A stretch of 64,000 nucleotides of DNA. Origin: RGIG8124 sp045130665 (lineage in GTDB: Bacteria; Bacillota; Clostridia; Christensenellales; CAG-917). The notes beneath the pieces were generated by a model, which was not told the DNA's origin, made no database searches, and was given only the letters and a program-made list of their open reading frames with translations. Both the position numbers and the translations under genes were made by a program. Shown piece after piece: positions 34,031 to 43,333 of the stretch (positions within the stretch are counted from its first letter, which is position 1; each line of letters starts with the position of its first letter). The stretch lies in contig JBGUQC010000004.1 of NCBI GenBank assembly GCA_045130665.1, positions 496,001 to 560,000 of the forward strand, written 5' to 3'.

Positions 34031-35143
34031 TCATACCTCGAATATTTTCTTTAATAATATATGCTTAGCACCTGATAGTGCCTTTAATTGTTTCTCTTCT
34101 CCTATAGATTCTATAGTACAATCATTATTAAAACCTAAGGAATATATCTTATCTACTATCTTTTTATAGAGTTTGGTTTGAGCAAAAATACCACCTGTTA
34201 AAAGTATCCTCTTTGGATCTGTAAACATTGAAATATTTAGTATTGAAAGAGCTAAATAATCAATACATTTATCTAGTATTTTTGTTGCAGTTTTATCCTT
34301 TTCATAATTATTGTATATTTGCAGAATAGATAGTTTATCTCCTGTTTCTGTATAGTACAAGTCCTCAATGTGCCATTCTGCGACATAAGCTTCTAAACAT
34401 CCTTTCTTGCCGCATCTACACTCAATTCCATTCTTTTCTACTATGGTATGACCTATCTCTCCAGCGTTATTATTTTCTCCGTTTACGACCTTCCCATCTG
34501 CAACAATTGCACATCCAATTCCTGGTGAATGCTTAATTAACATGTAGTTATCATCACTAGATGTAAGTAGAGCTCTTGCTTGTGCTTGGATATTATTAAT
34601 TACAGATACTGAAATACCTAAATTTGTTTCAAGAATTTGCTCTAAAGGAGTATTCTTTTCTAAAATGCCAAAACTATTTATAGATATTCCATCCTTTACA
34701 ATTCCTACTATTCCAACACCAATACCAACTAGATTATTTTGCTTAGAAATAATGTCTTTTAAGATAGCTATTAATTTGTCTAGGATCTTGTTAGGAATTA
34801 ATTCTTTTGTATTAAATACCTTTTCTTCATGTAATCCATCTAATCCACAAATGGATATATGTGTATAATCCGTTTCAATATTTAGACCTATTGCTACATC
34901 CTTTTTTAAATTGAGTTTAATAAGTACTTCTGGTCTTCCTGCGCCACGTACAATACTCTTACCTTCACTCACTTCATTATTTTGTTCTAATTCATTTATT
35001 AATTGTGTAATTGAAGGTGTAGTTAATCCTAATTCCTTTGCAAGTTGTAGCCTAGACATCTCACCCTTTGTCCAAAGAGTGAATTTGACATTGGCTTTAT
35101 TACTTTTTCTCAAAGTTTTTGGATTCTTGATATAGGATGTCAT
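34031..35143 (-). CDS. ROK-family transcriptional repressor
   Basis: A 370-residue NagC/XylR-type regulator. The N-terminal winged helix (MSRLQLAKELGLTTPSITQL) binds DNA, and the ROK domain has the DNNxxA-like INNIQAQARA, AGEIGHT and the zinc motif CRCGKKGCLEAY. It should be released from DNA by a sugar or sugar phosphate. It is embedded in the operon it presumably controls, overlapping the Fe-ADH gene by 4 nt. A candidate operator, a 9-bp-arm palindrome, lies at 36770-36790 in front of the first gene. Confidence 0.88.
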   Translation of the reverse strand: MTSYIKNPKTLRKSNKANVKFTLWTKGEMSRLQLAKELGLTTPSITQLINELEQNNEVSEGKSIVRGAGRPEVLIKLNLKKDVAIGLNIETDYTHISICGLDGLHEEKVFNTKELIPNKILDKLIAILKDIISKQNNLVGIGVGIVGIVKDGISINSFGILEKNTPLEQILETNLGISVSVINNIQAQARALLTSSDDNYMLIKHSPGIGCAIVADGKVVNGENNNAGEIGHTIVEKNGIECRCGKKGCLEAYVAEWHIEDLYYTETGDKLSILQIYNNYEKDKTATKILDKCIDYLALSILNISMFTDPKRILLTGGIFAQTKLYKKIVDKIYSLGFNNDCTIESIGEEKQLKALSGAKHILLKKIFEV

Positions 35144-36261
35144 CTTAGGTTATTAAACATTTCCTCTAATTGTTCTTTATTGAGTATAACTGTATTGTTA
35201 TTAAATAATGGTTCGTTTGCACACTTTTCTGCCATAAATGCTACATCATCTATTCCAGCATCCTTTAGTGTTAACTTCATTCCCATCTCTTTCTTTAGTT
35301 CATATACTCTATTTGCCATATCATCGATGCTATCAAATCCAATTTCTTTAGCTAAATATGTCATTCTTTGATAATCAGCCTTTCCATTAATACGTATAAA
35401 TGAATCTAAAGTAAATGCACATGCCTCACCATGACATAAATGCTTATACATTGAAAGTGGATAAGAACAAGCATGAACTCCAGCTGTTCTTGTTGGAGCG
35501 AATGCAAGCCCTGCAATTAATGATCCCAAAGACATTTCTTCTCTTGCCTTTGCATTATTTCCATCTTTATATGCATCTAATAAATTGCCAAAAATCTTCT
35601 TTAATGCTGTTATTGCTAAGCCATCTGAAATTGGATTATGTGCCTTGCACCAATATGCTTCCATAGCATGTGCCATTGCATCCAATCCAGTTGTTGCAGT
35701 TACAAAAGGAGGCAACGAGTGTGTCAAATTAGGGTCTACAAGTGCCGTATGTGCAAAAAAGACTTCTCTTGCTAGAGCAACCTTGTCACCTGTTTTGTCA
35801 TTTGTACAAACAGATACAGATGTCACTTCGCTTCCTGTTCCTGCAGTTGTTGGGATAACAATTAATGGTATAGGCTTTTTAGTAAATGCCTTACGTCCAT
35901 AGAAATAATCTAAGATATCTCCTTCCTCATAAACCATTGCACAAGCAAACTTTGCAAGGTCCATTGAAGATCCTCCTCCCATAGCAACAACATAATCTGC
36001 TTTGCTCTTAATAATTAGCTCACATGCTTTAAGAACTTCGCTAATTAATGGATTTGGTGTGATGTCTGAATATACATCTACCAAAGAAGATGTAATATCA
36101 ATTAACTTTTGTGCATATCCATTATTTACAAATAGTTTATCGCAAACAAGTAAGCCTTTTTTAAATCCATACTTATCGGCTAATTCTTGTATTCTTTCTG
36201 CTTTGCCTTCACCAAATTCAATACGAACTGGTTGAGATATTGCAAAATTGTATTCTGCCAT
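35140..36261 (-). CDS. Iron-containing alcohol dehydrogenase
   Basis: A 373-residue group III NAD(P)-dependent alcohol dehydrogenase. The cofactor motif is GGGSSMDLAK. Metal ligands are in GLDAMAHAMEAYW (Asp, His), GVHACSYPLS and HLCHGEACAF (His). It would reduce an aldehyde formed in the pathway (lactaldehyde, sulfolactaldehyde or another C3 aldehyde) to a diol for disposal, or oxidise an alcohol. AGAGGTATACT precedes the ATG. As the only such reductase in the window it could also serve the rhamnose locus, which lacks a lactaldehyde reductase gene. Confidence 0.87.
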   Translation of the reverse strand: MAEYNFAISQPVRIEFGEGKAERIQELADKYGFKKGLLVCDKLFVNNGYAQKLIDITSSLVDVYSDITPNPLISEVLKACELIIKSKADYVVAMGGGSSMDLAKFACAMVYEEGDILDYFYGRKAFTKKPIPLIVIPTTAGTGSEVTSVSVCTNDKTGDKVALAREVFFAHTALVDPNLTHSLPPFVTATTGLDAMAHAMEAYWCKAHNPISDGLAITALKKIFGNLLDAYKDGNNAKAREEMSLGSLIAGLAFAPTRTAGVHACSYPLSMYKHLCHGEACAFTLDSFIRINGKADYQRMTYLAKEIGFDSIDDMANRVYELKKEMGMKLTLKDAGIDDVAFMAEKCANEPLFNNNTVILNKEQLEEMFNNLR

Positions 36262-36274
36262 AGTATACCTCTAA

Positions 36275-36751
36275 TTATTTGTTATAAATGTTATCTTCCA
36301 AATCTTTTACTTTTGCTGCAGCATTTGTGAGCCAACCTTTTCTCCATTCTTCTAAATCTTGTAAGAAATCTGTTTGGAGGAAAACTCTTGCCATTTGGAT
36401 TCCCATTTCTGGAGCAACAACCCATCCGCCCATACAAAGAATTTGTGCATTGTTTATAGCTCTTGCCATTTTTGCTGTATATATTCCTTCAGCAACTACA
36501 GCATGAACTCCTTCATATTTGTTTGCTACGATATTCATTCCAGCGCCTGTACCACAAACAAGAATTGCTCTATCATATGTTCCGTTTTGTACTAATGGTG
36601 CGATATCGCTTGCAACTTGGTAAAAAGGATGAACTTCCTCAAGTGATGTTGTTCCTAAATCATCTACGCTATATCCTTGTTCAATTAAATCTGCTTTAAT
36701 TGCTTCTTTGAGTCCGAAACCGGATTTGTCTGAACCTAATGCTATCTTCAT
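36275..36751 (-). CDS. RpiB/LacAB-family sugar phosphate isomerase
   Basis: A 158-residue isomerase. The start MKIALGSDKSGFGLKEA and the active-site Cys in LVCGTGAGMNI identify the RpiB/LacA/LacB family, which interconverts aldose and ketose phosphates by an enediol route. The usual Asp-His of RpiB (SDHAG) is SDKSG here, so the substrate may differ from ribose 5-phosphate. A relative acts on 4-deoxy-4-sulfoerythrose in the sulfo-transketolase pathway, if I recall correctly. First gene of the operon, with promoter at 36791-36818 and AGGAG before the ATG. Confidence 0.82.
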   Translation of the reverse strand: MKIALGSDKSGFGLKEAIKADLIEQGYSVDDLGTTSLEEVHPFYQVASDIAPLVQNGTYDRAILVCGTGAGMNIVANKYEGVHAVVAEGIYTAKMARAINNAQILCMGGWVVAPEMGIQMARVFLQTDFLQDLEEWRKGWLTNAAAKVKDLEDNIYNK

Positions 36752-36769
36752 AATTTAACTCCTAAATAA

Positions 36770-36790
36770 TTAATTAAAGGTTTTAATTAA
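36770..36790 (-). promoter_or_regulatory. Palindromic operator candidate for the ROK repressor
   Basis: Perfect 9-bp arms, TTAATTAAA (36770-36778) and TTTAATTAA (36782-36790), with a 3-bp spacer. It lies directly downstream of the -10 box and upstream of the rpiB-like ribosome site. ROK repressors bind AT-rich palindromes at such places. The match to this regulator is inferred. Confidence 0.5.
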
Positions 36791-36818
36791 ATTATAGCCC
36801 ATATGTTCACAAAGTCAA
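36791..36818 (-). promoter_or_regulatory. Promoter of the six-gene sugar operon
   Basis: Minus-strand TTGACT (36813-36818), 16-nt spacer and TATAAT (36791-36796). Confidence 0.72.
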
Positions 36819-36883
36819 GGCTATATTGAATTATTAACAAAATAATATTATTATTTATATATTACATGCATAAGAGGGAAAAT

Positions 36884-39649
36884 ATGTTAAAGCTAATAGA
36901 CGTCAAAAAAGACTATTATGTCGGAGACCAAACTATTCATGCTCTTAAAGGCATTTCACTTAACTTTAGGAAAAATGAATTTGTTGCTATTCTAGGCCAA
37001 TCAGGATGTGGAAAAACCACATTGATGAATATTATTGGCGGCTTAGACAGAATGACAGATGGGGACATCTTAATTAATAATGAATCTACGAAGAACTTCC
37101 AAGATAGAGATTGGGACGACTATCGTAATACCAAAATTGGTTTCGTTTTCCAAAGTTATAACCTTATACCTCATATTAGCGTATTAGACAACGTAGAATT
37201 ATCCCTCACAATATCAGGTATAGGTCGTGAAGAAAGACTGCAACGTTCAAAGCAAGCACTTGAAATGGTTGGACTTGCAAACGAAATTCATAAACGTCCA
37301 AATCAATTATCTGGTGGTCAAATGCAACGTGTTGCAATTGCTAGAGCAATTGTCAATGAACCAGAGATTCTTCTCGCAGATGAACCTACAGGTGCTGTAG
37401 ATAGCGAAACTTCAATCCAATTAATGGATATATTACAAGAAATTGCTAAAACAAGACTTGTAATTATGGTTACTCATAACGAAGAATTAGCCAACACATA
37501 TGCTACACGTATTGTAAAAGTATTAGATGGTTTAATGGTTTCAGATAGTAATCCATATGAAGAAAAACCAGTTGAAATGTCTGCTGAGTCAACACCAAAA
37601 AAGAAATCTAGAAGAAAGAAAGCTTCTACCATGTCTTTCTTCACATCGGCTAAACTTGCTTGGAAAAACATCATCACGAAACGTGGTAGAAGTATTTTAA
37701 CTTCAATTGCTGGGGCAATTGGTATAATTGCTATATCTTTAATTCTTTCATTAAACAATGGTTTCAGTCAATACATTGAAGAGTTTGAATCACAATCTAT
37801 GTCCAAATATCCTATTACCGTATCATCTGGATCTGATTCTCTTATTGGCACGTTTAGAGATTTCTTAGGTGGAGATGAACTTAACGGAGATTCTCTCAAT
37901 TATTCTGCAGTTTTAGATTTATTCACAGATCAAGATACAGATAGAACCAAATATACAAAAGAACAAAAGATGTTCATTTATAATCAGTTCTCAAAAATGT
38001 TTGAAGAAATGTTAAATAGCGTTAGAAAAACCAACGACATTTCTAAATTTAAAAAATATTTTGAAGAAAACTTCGATACATCATTAGGCACTTATAAATA
38101 TGATTACTCCATTAATATGAACATATATAACTATGATGCCGAAGATGAGACATACGATTTAATAAACCCAATATCTGAAAGCGATACTTTCAGTGGTGTC
38201 TTAGAAATGCTTCAAGATGAAAACACTACTGAGGATGATTATGATGGCATTTCATCATTGTTAGACAAATTCAACTTCTGGGATGAGATGATTAATATGA
38301 ATGTTATTGCAAATCAATATGACATTCTTGCTGGTGCTCTTCCAACTAATATGAATGAAATTGTTCTTGTTTTAGATGAATACAACCAAATTACAGACTT
38401 TGATCTCCTTTTATTAAATGAAATTGCAGTTGTTGATATGCTTTCCGCAATGGGCGATGAACATTACTTTGATGATTATGAAAAGAACTTTGATAGTATC
38501 ATCGGGCAAGAATTTTATATCCTACCAACATCTAAAGCATATGTATATAATGAGATGACTCATAGATATGACAATCTCAAAAAATCTACTCAAGACAAAC
38601 TTAAAGAAGCTATTATAAATGGTGCAATAACAGTTAAAATTAGTGGTATTATCCGTGCAAAAGAAGGCACTAAAGGAAGTATAAATGGTATAGTTGGATA
38701 CACATCCGAACTAGGCACAACAATTATTAAAGATGCAAATGATAGTGCTTATGTTAAAGCTCAAATTGCAGAATATAACTTATATTCTGAAGCAATGACA
38801 AAACTTATGAATATTGTTATGAAACTTCCTGATGGCTTTGATTATAAAACTGCAACGGAAGAACAATTACAAGAATACCTAACAGATGAAGAAATCGAGA
38901 CACTTAATTATTATAAAAGTCCAATGCACATGGCTGATTTAATATTAAGCGATGTAACCAATAATCAAACCATAGACGAGAGCAAATACAACACAATTCT
39001 TTCTCGTGCAAATTATCGTGATCTAGATAAACCAAGTTACATATATATTTATCCAAGTTCAGTTGGGAATAAGGCTAAAATTAGTTCATTTATTGAAGAC
39101 TTTAATTCAAATCAAGCAGCTGAAGAAGAACGTATAGATAAAGAACGTGAAGATGCTGGCGAAGACCCAACAGATGTTACATATGTTATAACATATTCGG
39201 ATGATTTAGATTCGGCAGTTACCGAATTAACAACACTGTCCAATACTATAACATACATACTTATTGCTGTTGCTCTTGTTTCAGTCATAGTAACAATGAT
39301 TCTTATTGCTATTGTTATGTATATATCAGTTCAAGATAGAACAAGAGAGATTGGAATTATGCGTTCTTTAGGTGCAAGAAAGTTAGATATTTCAAACGTA
39401 TTTAATGTTGAAACATTAATTCTTGGTTTAGCATCTGGCTTAATAGGTGTATTATTAGGATTTATTCTAACATATCCAGCCAATGCAATATTGAATGTTA
39501 CAATTGGTATAGATAGTATGATGCGAATGGCAATATGGCATCCATTCGTATTAATAGCTGGAGCAATAATTATTACTGTTATTTCTGGTTTAATTCCATC
39601 TGTTATAGCAGCAAAAAAAGACCCAGTAATTGCATTAAGAACTGAATAA
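36884..39649 (+). CDS. MacB-like ABC transporter, ATPase-permease fusion
   Basis: A 921-residue fusion. Residues 1-220 are an ABC ATPase (Walker A GQSGCGKT, signature LSGGQMQRVAIARA, Walker B LLADEPTG). A basic linker (KKKSRRKKAS) leads to the first membrane helix at about residue 270. A very large extracytoplasmic domain of roughly 500 residues follows, then three C-terminal helices with the FtsX/MacB pattern (IGIMRSLGARKLDI). Such type VII ABC systems use mechanical force to export peptides, lipoproteins or antibiotics. The extracellular domain is larger than in MacB and lacks obvious matches. The ATG at 36884 has AGAGGGAAAAT before it; six upstream codons are dropped. Confidence 0.88.
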   Translation: MLKLIDVKKDYYVGDQTIHALKGISLNFRKNEFVAILGQSGCGKTTLMNIIGGLDRMTDGDILINNESTKNFQDRDWDDYRNTKIGFVFQSYNLIPHISVLDNVELSLTISGIGREERLQRSKQALEMVGLANEIHKRPNQLSGGQMQRVAIARAIVNEPEILLADEPTGAVDSETSIQLMDILQEIAKTRLVIMVTHNEELANTYATRIVKVLDGLMVSDSNPYEEKPVEMSAESTPKKKSRRKKASTMSFFTSAKLAWKNIITKRGRSILTSIAGAIGIIAISLILSLNNGFSQYIEEFESQSMSKYPITVSSGSDSLIGTFRDFLGGDELNGDSLNYSAVLDLFTDQDTDRTKYTKEQKMFIYNQFSKMFEEMLNSVRKTNDISKFKKYFEENFDTSLGTYKYDYSINMNIYNYDAEDETYDLINPISESDTFSGVLEMLQDENTTEDDYDGISSLLDKFNFWDEMINMNVIANQYDILAGALPTNMNEIVLVLDEYNQITDFDLLLLNEIAVVDMLSAMGDEHYFDDYEKNFDSIIGQEFYILPTSKAYVYNEMTHRYDNLKKSTQDKLKEAIINGAITVKISGIIRAKEGTKGSINGIVGYTSELGTTIIKDANDSAYVKAQIAEYNLYSEAMTKLMNIVMKLPDGFDYKTATEEQLQEYLTDEEIETLNYYKSPMHMADLILSDVTNNQTIDESKYNTILSRANYRDLDKPSYIYIYPSSVGNKAKISSFIEDFNSNQAAEEERIDKEREDAGEDPTDVTYVITYSDDLDSAVTELTTLSNTITYILIAVALVSVIVTMILIAIVMYISVQDRTREIGIMRSLGARKLDISNVFNVETLILGLASGLIGVLLGFILTYPANAILNVTIGIDSMMRMAIWHPFVLIAGAIIITVISGLIPSVIAAKKDPVIALRTE

Positions 39650-39651
39650 TA

Positions 39652-39680
39652 AAAAAGGAGCGTTTGCTCCTTTTATTTTT
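39652..39680. terminator. Bidirectional terminator between the ABC gene and tRNA-Ala
   Basis: AAAAGGAGC-gttt-GCTCCTTTT hairpin followed by ATTTTT on plus and by TTATTATT on minus. It ends both the ABC transporter and the tRNA transcripts. Confidence 0.85.
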
Positions 39681-39686
39681 ACATTT

Positions 39687-39762
39687 TGGTGGAGATAAGG
39701 GGATTCGAACCCCTGACCTAAGCGTTGCGAACGCTTCGCTCTACCAACTGAGCTATACCCCC
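39687..39762 (-). tRNA. tRNA-Ala (anticodon CGC)
   Basis: A complete 76-nt cloverleaf with encoded CCA. The acceptor stem GGGGGTA pairs with TATCTCC and contains the G3-U70 wobble that marks alanine tRNAs. The D-arm is GCTC-AGTTGGTA-GAGC. The anticodon stem AAGCG/CGCTT holds loop TTCGCAA with anticodon CGC, reading GCG. The T-arm AGGGG-TTCGAAT-CCCCT is standard. Confidence 0.95.
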
Positions 39763-39806
39763 ACAGCAATATATAGTATATATATTCAGAGAGTATTTAT
39801 CAAATA

Positions 39807-40349
39807 CTATTCTTCTTTTATAAACTTAGTTCCTTTAGCTGTAACTAAGCCCTCATCAGTCTGTTTTAATAGTAATTTTTGTTTATTATCTTTAGAAGTT
39901 AAAATGATATCTCCCGAAGCATCTATTTTTACAGTACCAAACATAAATTGCTTTCCATTTAATATATGCTCAAATAAACCAGCTTTAATTTTGATTTTAT
40001 TTTTATCAGAATTTATATACATTCCATCTAAAGATGAAAATGTAATTTCCTTTTCTCTTTCATATTCTTTTCTTTCTTTCATCGATAGATTTTCAATTGT
40101 AGCCACACTTTCTTTAATAGCTCCGCTATTACTAACAAGTTCTCCGTATCCAGCTATTAACAATCCAACAATATAAGATCCAATTGCTCCAAAAATCAAA
40201 ACAACGAAAGCCATACCAATATATAAATCGATATTATCTTCTATACCAATTATCAATAAAGATAGAAAACCAGCACCTGTTCCAATTAAACCTAAAATAA
40301 ATACGATATTCGCAAGCATTTGAATCTTGCCGCCACTGTTTTTAAACAT
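39807..40349 (-). CDS. Hypothetical membrane protein with two N-terminal helices
   Basis: A 180-residue protein that I do not recognise. Two hydrophobic helices near residues 12-35 and 42-70 (IVFILGLIGTGAGFLSLLII; MAFVVLIFGAIGSYIVGLLI) are followed by a polar C-terminal domain of about 100 residues, probably cytoplasmic and beta-rich (FGTVKIDASGDIILTSKD). The reading frame is open 25 codons upstream, but the ATG at 40349 has GGGAGAATTAATT in front and is chosen. It stands alone between tRNA-Ala and a divergent GPH symporter. Confidence 0.6.
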   Translation of the reverse strand: MFKNSGGKIQMLANIVFILGLIGTGAGFLSLLIIGIEDNIDLYIGMAFVVLIFGAIGSYIVGLLIAGYGELVSNSGAIKESVATIENLSMKERKEYEREKEITFSSLDGMYINSDKNKIKIKAGLFEHILNGKQFMFGTVKIDASGDIILTSKDNKQKLLLKQTDEGLVTAKGTKFIKEE

Positions 40350-40518
40350 AATTAATTCTCCCAAATTTTTATATTTCAATTCTATTTTTACAAAGAATGT
40401 TTTGTCAATGTTGGTTTTTTTCACAATGAAAAATATACACTCTACAAACTTTGTCTATTGTATTAGTAATCTATTTTTGCTAATATTTTAATGATATTTA
40501 TTATTTAGAGGGAAATTT

Positions 40519-42264
40519 ATGGCAAAAGCAAAAAAAGTTTTAACTGAGCAAGAATTACGAGACCACGTTCCTGGTAAAGAAAAAGTTTTTTATGGCTTGG
40601 GCGCTTTAATGGATGGTGGCGGTGTTGCACTTATGTCTTGTGTAATGCTTAAATATATGACCACTTTCGGTATCGCTATGGCTATGGCATCCACAATCAT
40701 GATGATTGCAAAAATTTGGGATGCTATTACAGACCCATTGATGGGATTCATTTCAGATAACGCAAGATTGAAATGGGGACGTAGAAAACCATTCATAGTT
40801 GCTGGTGGTATTGCATTAATTATTGCAATGACATTATTGTTCGCACCTGTATCGGGCGATATTAGTACACCTGCATTCACTGCCTATGTTTTAATCTTCT
40901 ATATTGTATGGAATACAGCATCTACATTATCTCAAGTTCCATACACTTCACTATCTTCAGATATTTCACCTTCTTTCAAAGAAAGAAACAATGCAAATAC
41001 AGTTAAGTTAGTATTCAGTGCTTTAGCATCTGGTATCGCTTACGTAGTACCTCTTGTATTAATTGAAGCATTAACAAATAAAGATGGTTACTTAGGTATA
41101 TTCCCACACATCTCACCGGTTGTATTCTGGATTTTGATGGTTGCAATATTTGGTACATTATTTGGTGGCGGTCTTATCCTTTGTGGTATCTTCACTAAAG
41201 AAAGAATTAAACCAACAACACCAAAAACAAAATTCAATTTCAAGATTTTCATTAACAACTATGTTGAGCCATATAAGAATAAATCATATCGCTGGCACAT
41301 CGTTATGTACGTAACAGCATTTATGTGTATGGATATGATTTCTGCTTTAGCAGTATATTATGCAACAGACGTATGGCATGGATATACATTATTCGGTATG
41401 AATATGTCTTCTATGTTCATCGTTGCACCATTAATGGTAGCAGCTGTTGTTATGTTCCCTCTCGCAAGAGTTTTAATGGATAAAAAAAGTAAGCAATTTG
41501 CTTTCCGTATGGGATTACCATTCTATATCATTGGCGGTATTATGATGGCAGTTATGGATCCAACTTGGGCACCTCCTATTTTAGTTCCAATTGTTGCATT
41601 CATGATGGGTCTTGGATTCGGTGGAGCACAAATGATGCCATGGATTATATTCCCAGATACAGTTGACGTTGCAGAAATGGCAACAGGCGAAAGACCAACA
41701 GGTACCTACTCTGGTATGATGACTCTTGCACGTAAAATTGCTGGCGCATTAGCAGTTGGTTCTGTAGGTTGGATTATTGGTGGTGCTGGATATATCGAAA
41801 ACACAACAAACGATCCAAAATGGTATCCAGTAGATGGACAACCTGCTAGTGCATTATTAGCAATTCGTTTAGTTATTGGTATTGGTATAGCTCTCTTAAT
41901 CAGTATTGCTTTCATTGCTTCATTCTTATATAGAGTTAATAACAAGAAACTTGCTCGTGCTCGTTACTTCATTGAATCAAGACGTAATGGAACTCAACTT
42001 TCAGATGAAGAAGAACAAGAAAGAACAGATCTTGTACATGAATTATATGGCAAGAAAGACCCTGGCGGTGTTCCTCCAGAAGGTTTCATAACAGATGAAG
42101 CTATTTCTCAAGCAGAACAAGATATAGCTGAAGCAGATGAAATAATTGCAAAGGCTGAAGCACAAAAAGAGGCTGCTGAAGAAGTCTTACTAACTGCAGA
42201 AACATCTCAAGCAGAACATATTCAAATTGAAAAGAATAAAGCTGACGATAAAACTGAGGATTAA
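40519..42264 (+). CDS. GPH-family symporter with long acidic C-terminal coiled coil
   Basis: A 581-residue MelB-type carrier with about 12 membrane helices. The N-terminal cation-site motif is IWDAITDPLMGFISD, followed by WGRRKPF. A charged tail of about 100 residues follows helix 12, including a predicted helix rich in Glu/Ala (EAISQAEQDIAEADEIIAKA). AGAGGG lies before the ATG. The gene is 2 nt upstream of a metallophosphoesterase, which suggests that a phosphorylated or phosphodiester-linked sugar is handled. The cargo is unknown. The tail exceeds that of ordinary GPH proteins (about 450-480 residues). Confidence 0.87.
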   Translation: MAKAKKVLTEQELRDHVPGKEKVFYGLGALMDGGGVALMSCVMLKYMTTFGIAMAMASTIMMIAKIWDAITDPLMGFISDNARLKWGRRKPFIVAGGIALIIAMTLLFAPVSGDISTPAFTAYVLIFYIVWNTASTLSQVPYTSLSSDISPSFKERNNANTVKLVFSALASGIAYVVPLVLIEALTNKDGYLGIFPHISPVVFWILMVAIFGTLFGGGLILCGIFTKERIKPTTPKTKFNFKIFINNYVEPYKNKSYRWHIVMYVTAFMCMDMISALAVYYATDVWHGYTLFGMNMSSMFIVAPLMVAAVVMFPLARVLMDKKSKQFAFRMGLPFYIIGGIMMAVMDPTWAPPILVPIVAFMMGLGFGGAQMMPWIIFPDTVDVAEMATGERPTGTYSGMMTLARKIAGALAVGSVGWIIGGAGYIENTTNDPKWYPVDGQPASALLAIRLVIGIGIALLISIAFIASFLYRVNNKKLARARYFIESRRNGTQLSDEEEQERTDLVHELYGKKDPGGVPPEGFITDEAISQAEQDIAEADEIIAKAEAQKEAAEEVLLTAETSQAEHIQIEKNKADDKTED

Positions 42265-42266
42265 TT

Positions 42267-43274
42267 ATGGAAAAACTAACATCCCTTCAAATGCAAGAGG
42301 GTAAACCATATAGAATCTTGCAATTAACAGATATTCATCTTGGTGGTAGTATTTGGACTAAAAAATCTGACAAGATGACCTTGGATGCAGTTAAGACAAT
42401 TATAGATGAGGCAAAACCAGATTTTATAGCTGTAACTGGAGATGTTGCTTATCCTATATTCTTCTGGCCAGCCCCAATCTTTGGTTGTTCTATAAACAAC
42501 CTAAAGACATCTAAAAAACTTACGGATTTAATCGAAAGTTATAATATTCCTTGGGCAATGGTATTTGGTAACCATGATTGTGAAACATGGTCTAAATATA
42601 ACAAGGATGAAATGGCAGATTTCTATGAGTCTCTTCCAAATTGTGTTTTCCAAAAAGGAGAATATAAAGGAACAGATAGAGGCAATTACTGTATCAAGTT
42701 GTTAAATGCAGATGGATCCTTAAATAATCTATTGATGTTCATAGATTCAAATGCTTATTTAACAAAGTACTTCACTAGTGGTTTTGACACAATTCATGAT
42801 GACCAAATTGAATGGTACAAAGAAACTGTTATTAAAAACTCTCCTGAAGGCACCATAGCCCCTTCTCTTGCATTCTTCCATATTCCACCAAAGGAATTTA
42901 AGGATGCATTCGAAAAGTTCTATAGGGGCGATAAGAGCGTTATATACCATTGTGGCTTTGCTCAAGAAAAAGATAACTACTTTGGATATCCAAAGGATAT
43001 CGAGGGACATTTCTTTGAGGAAATGGTTAAGTTCGGTTCATGTAAAGGAATGTTCTTTGGCCATGATCATCTAAATACTATTTCTTTAACTTATAAAGGA
43101 ATACAATTAACATATGGTATGTCCATAGACTATCTTGCATACCTTAGAATTAAAAAGAGACATCAACAACGTGGCGGTACAATAATTACAATTAATCCAG
43201 ATAGTTCATTTAATGTTGAACTCTTACCACTTGAAGATATCCTTGGAACTTCTTATTACAAAACAAAAATGTAA
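42267..43274 (+). CDS. Calcineurin-like metallophosphoesterase
   Basis: A 335-residue cytoplasmic phosphatase or phosphodiesterase. The five metal motifs are in order: LQLTDIHLGG (D-x-H), AVTGDVAYP (GD), VFGNHDCE (GNHD), FFHIPPKEF (His) and FFGHDHLN (GHDH). Related fungal and bacterial enzymes resemble the purple acid phosphatase/Dcr2 type. No signal peptide is present. It is translationally close (2-nt gap, GAGG site in the end of the transporter) to the GPH symporter, so it probably acts on the imported compound. Ends before a bidirectional terminator. Confidence 0.85.
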   Translation: MEKLTSLQMQEGKPYRILQLTDIHLGGSIWTKKSDKMTLDAVKTIIDEAKPDFIAVTGDVAYPIFFWPAPIFGCSINNLKTSKKLTDLIESYNIPWAMVFGNHDCETWSKYNKDEMADFYESLPNCVFQKGEYKGTDRGNYCIKLLNADGSLNNLLMFIDSNAYLTKYFTSGFDTIHDDQIEWYKETVIKNSPEGTIAPSLAFFHIPPKEFKDAFEKFYRGDKSVIYHCGFAQEKDNYFGYPKDIEGHFFEEMVKFGSCKGMFFGHDHLNTISLTYKGIQLTYGMSIDYLAYLRIKKRHQQRGGTIITINPDSSFNVELLPLEDILGTSYYKTKM

Positions 43275-43286
43275 TCTTTATTAATA

Positions 43287-43321
43287 ATAAAAAAGTGTAC
43301 CATTTGGTACACTTCTTTTTT
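43287..43321. terminator. Bidirectional terminator
   Basis: AAGTGTACC-attt-GGTACACTT hairpin (43293-43314) with CTTTTTTT on plus and TTTTATTATT on minus, between the metallophosphoesterase and the cyclophilin gene. Confidence 0.88.
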
Positions 43322-43333
43322 TATATCTACTTT

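Noticed and set aside
29696..36818. Calling the cluster a standard sulfoquinovose operon
   Set aside because: The GH31 lacks the sulfonate-binding Arg and Tyr, and no transaldolase, transketolase, kinase or aldolase is present, so the substrate is left open.
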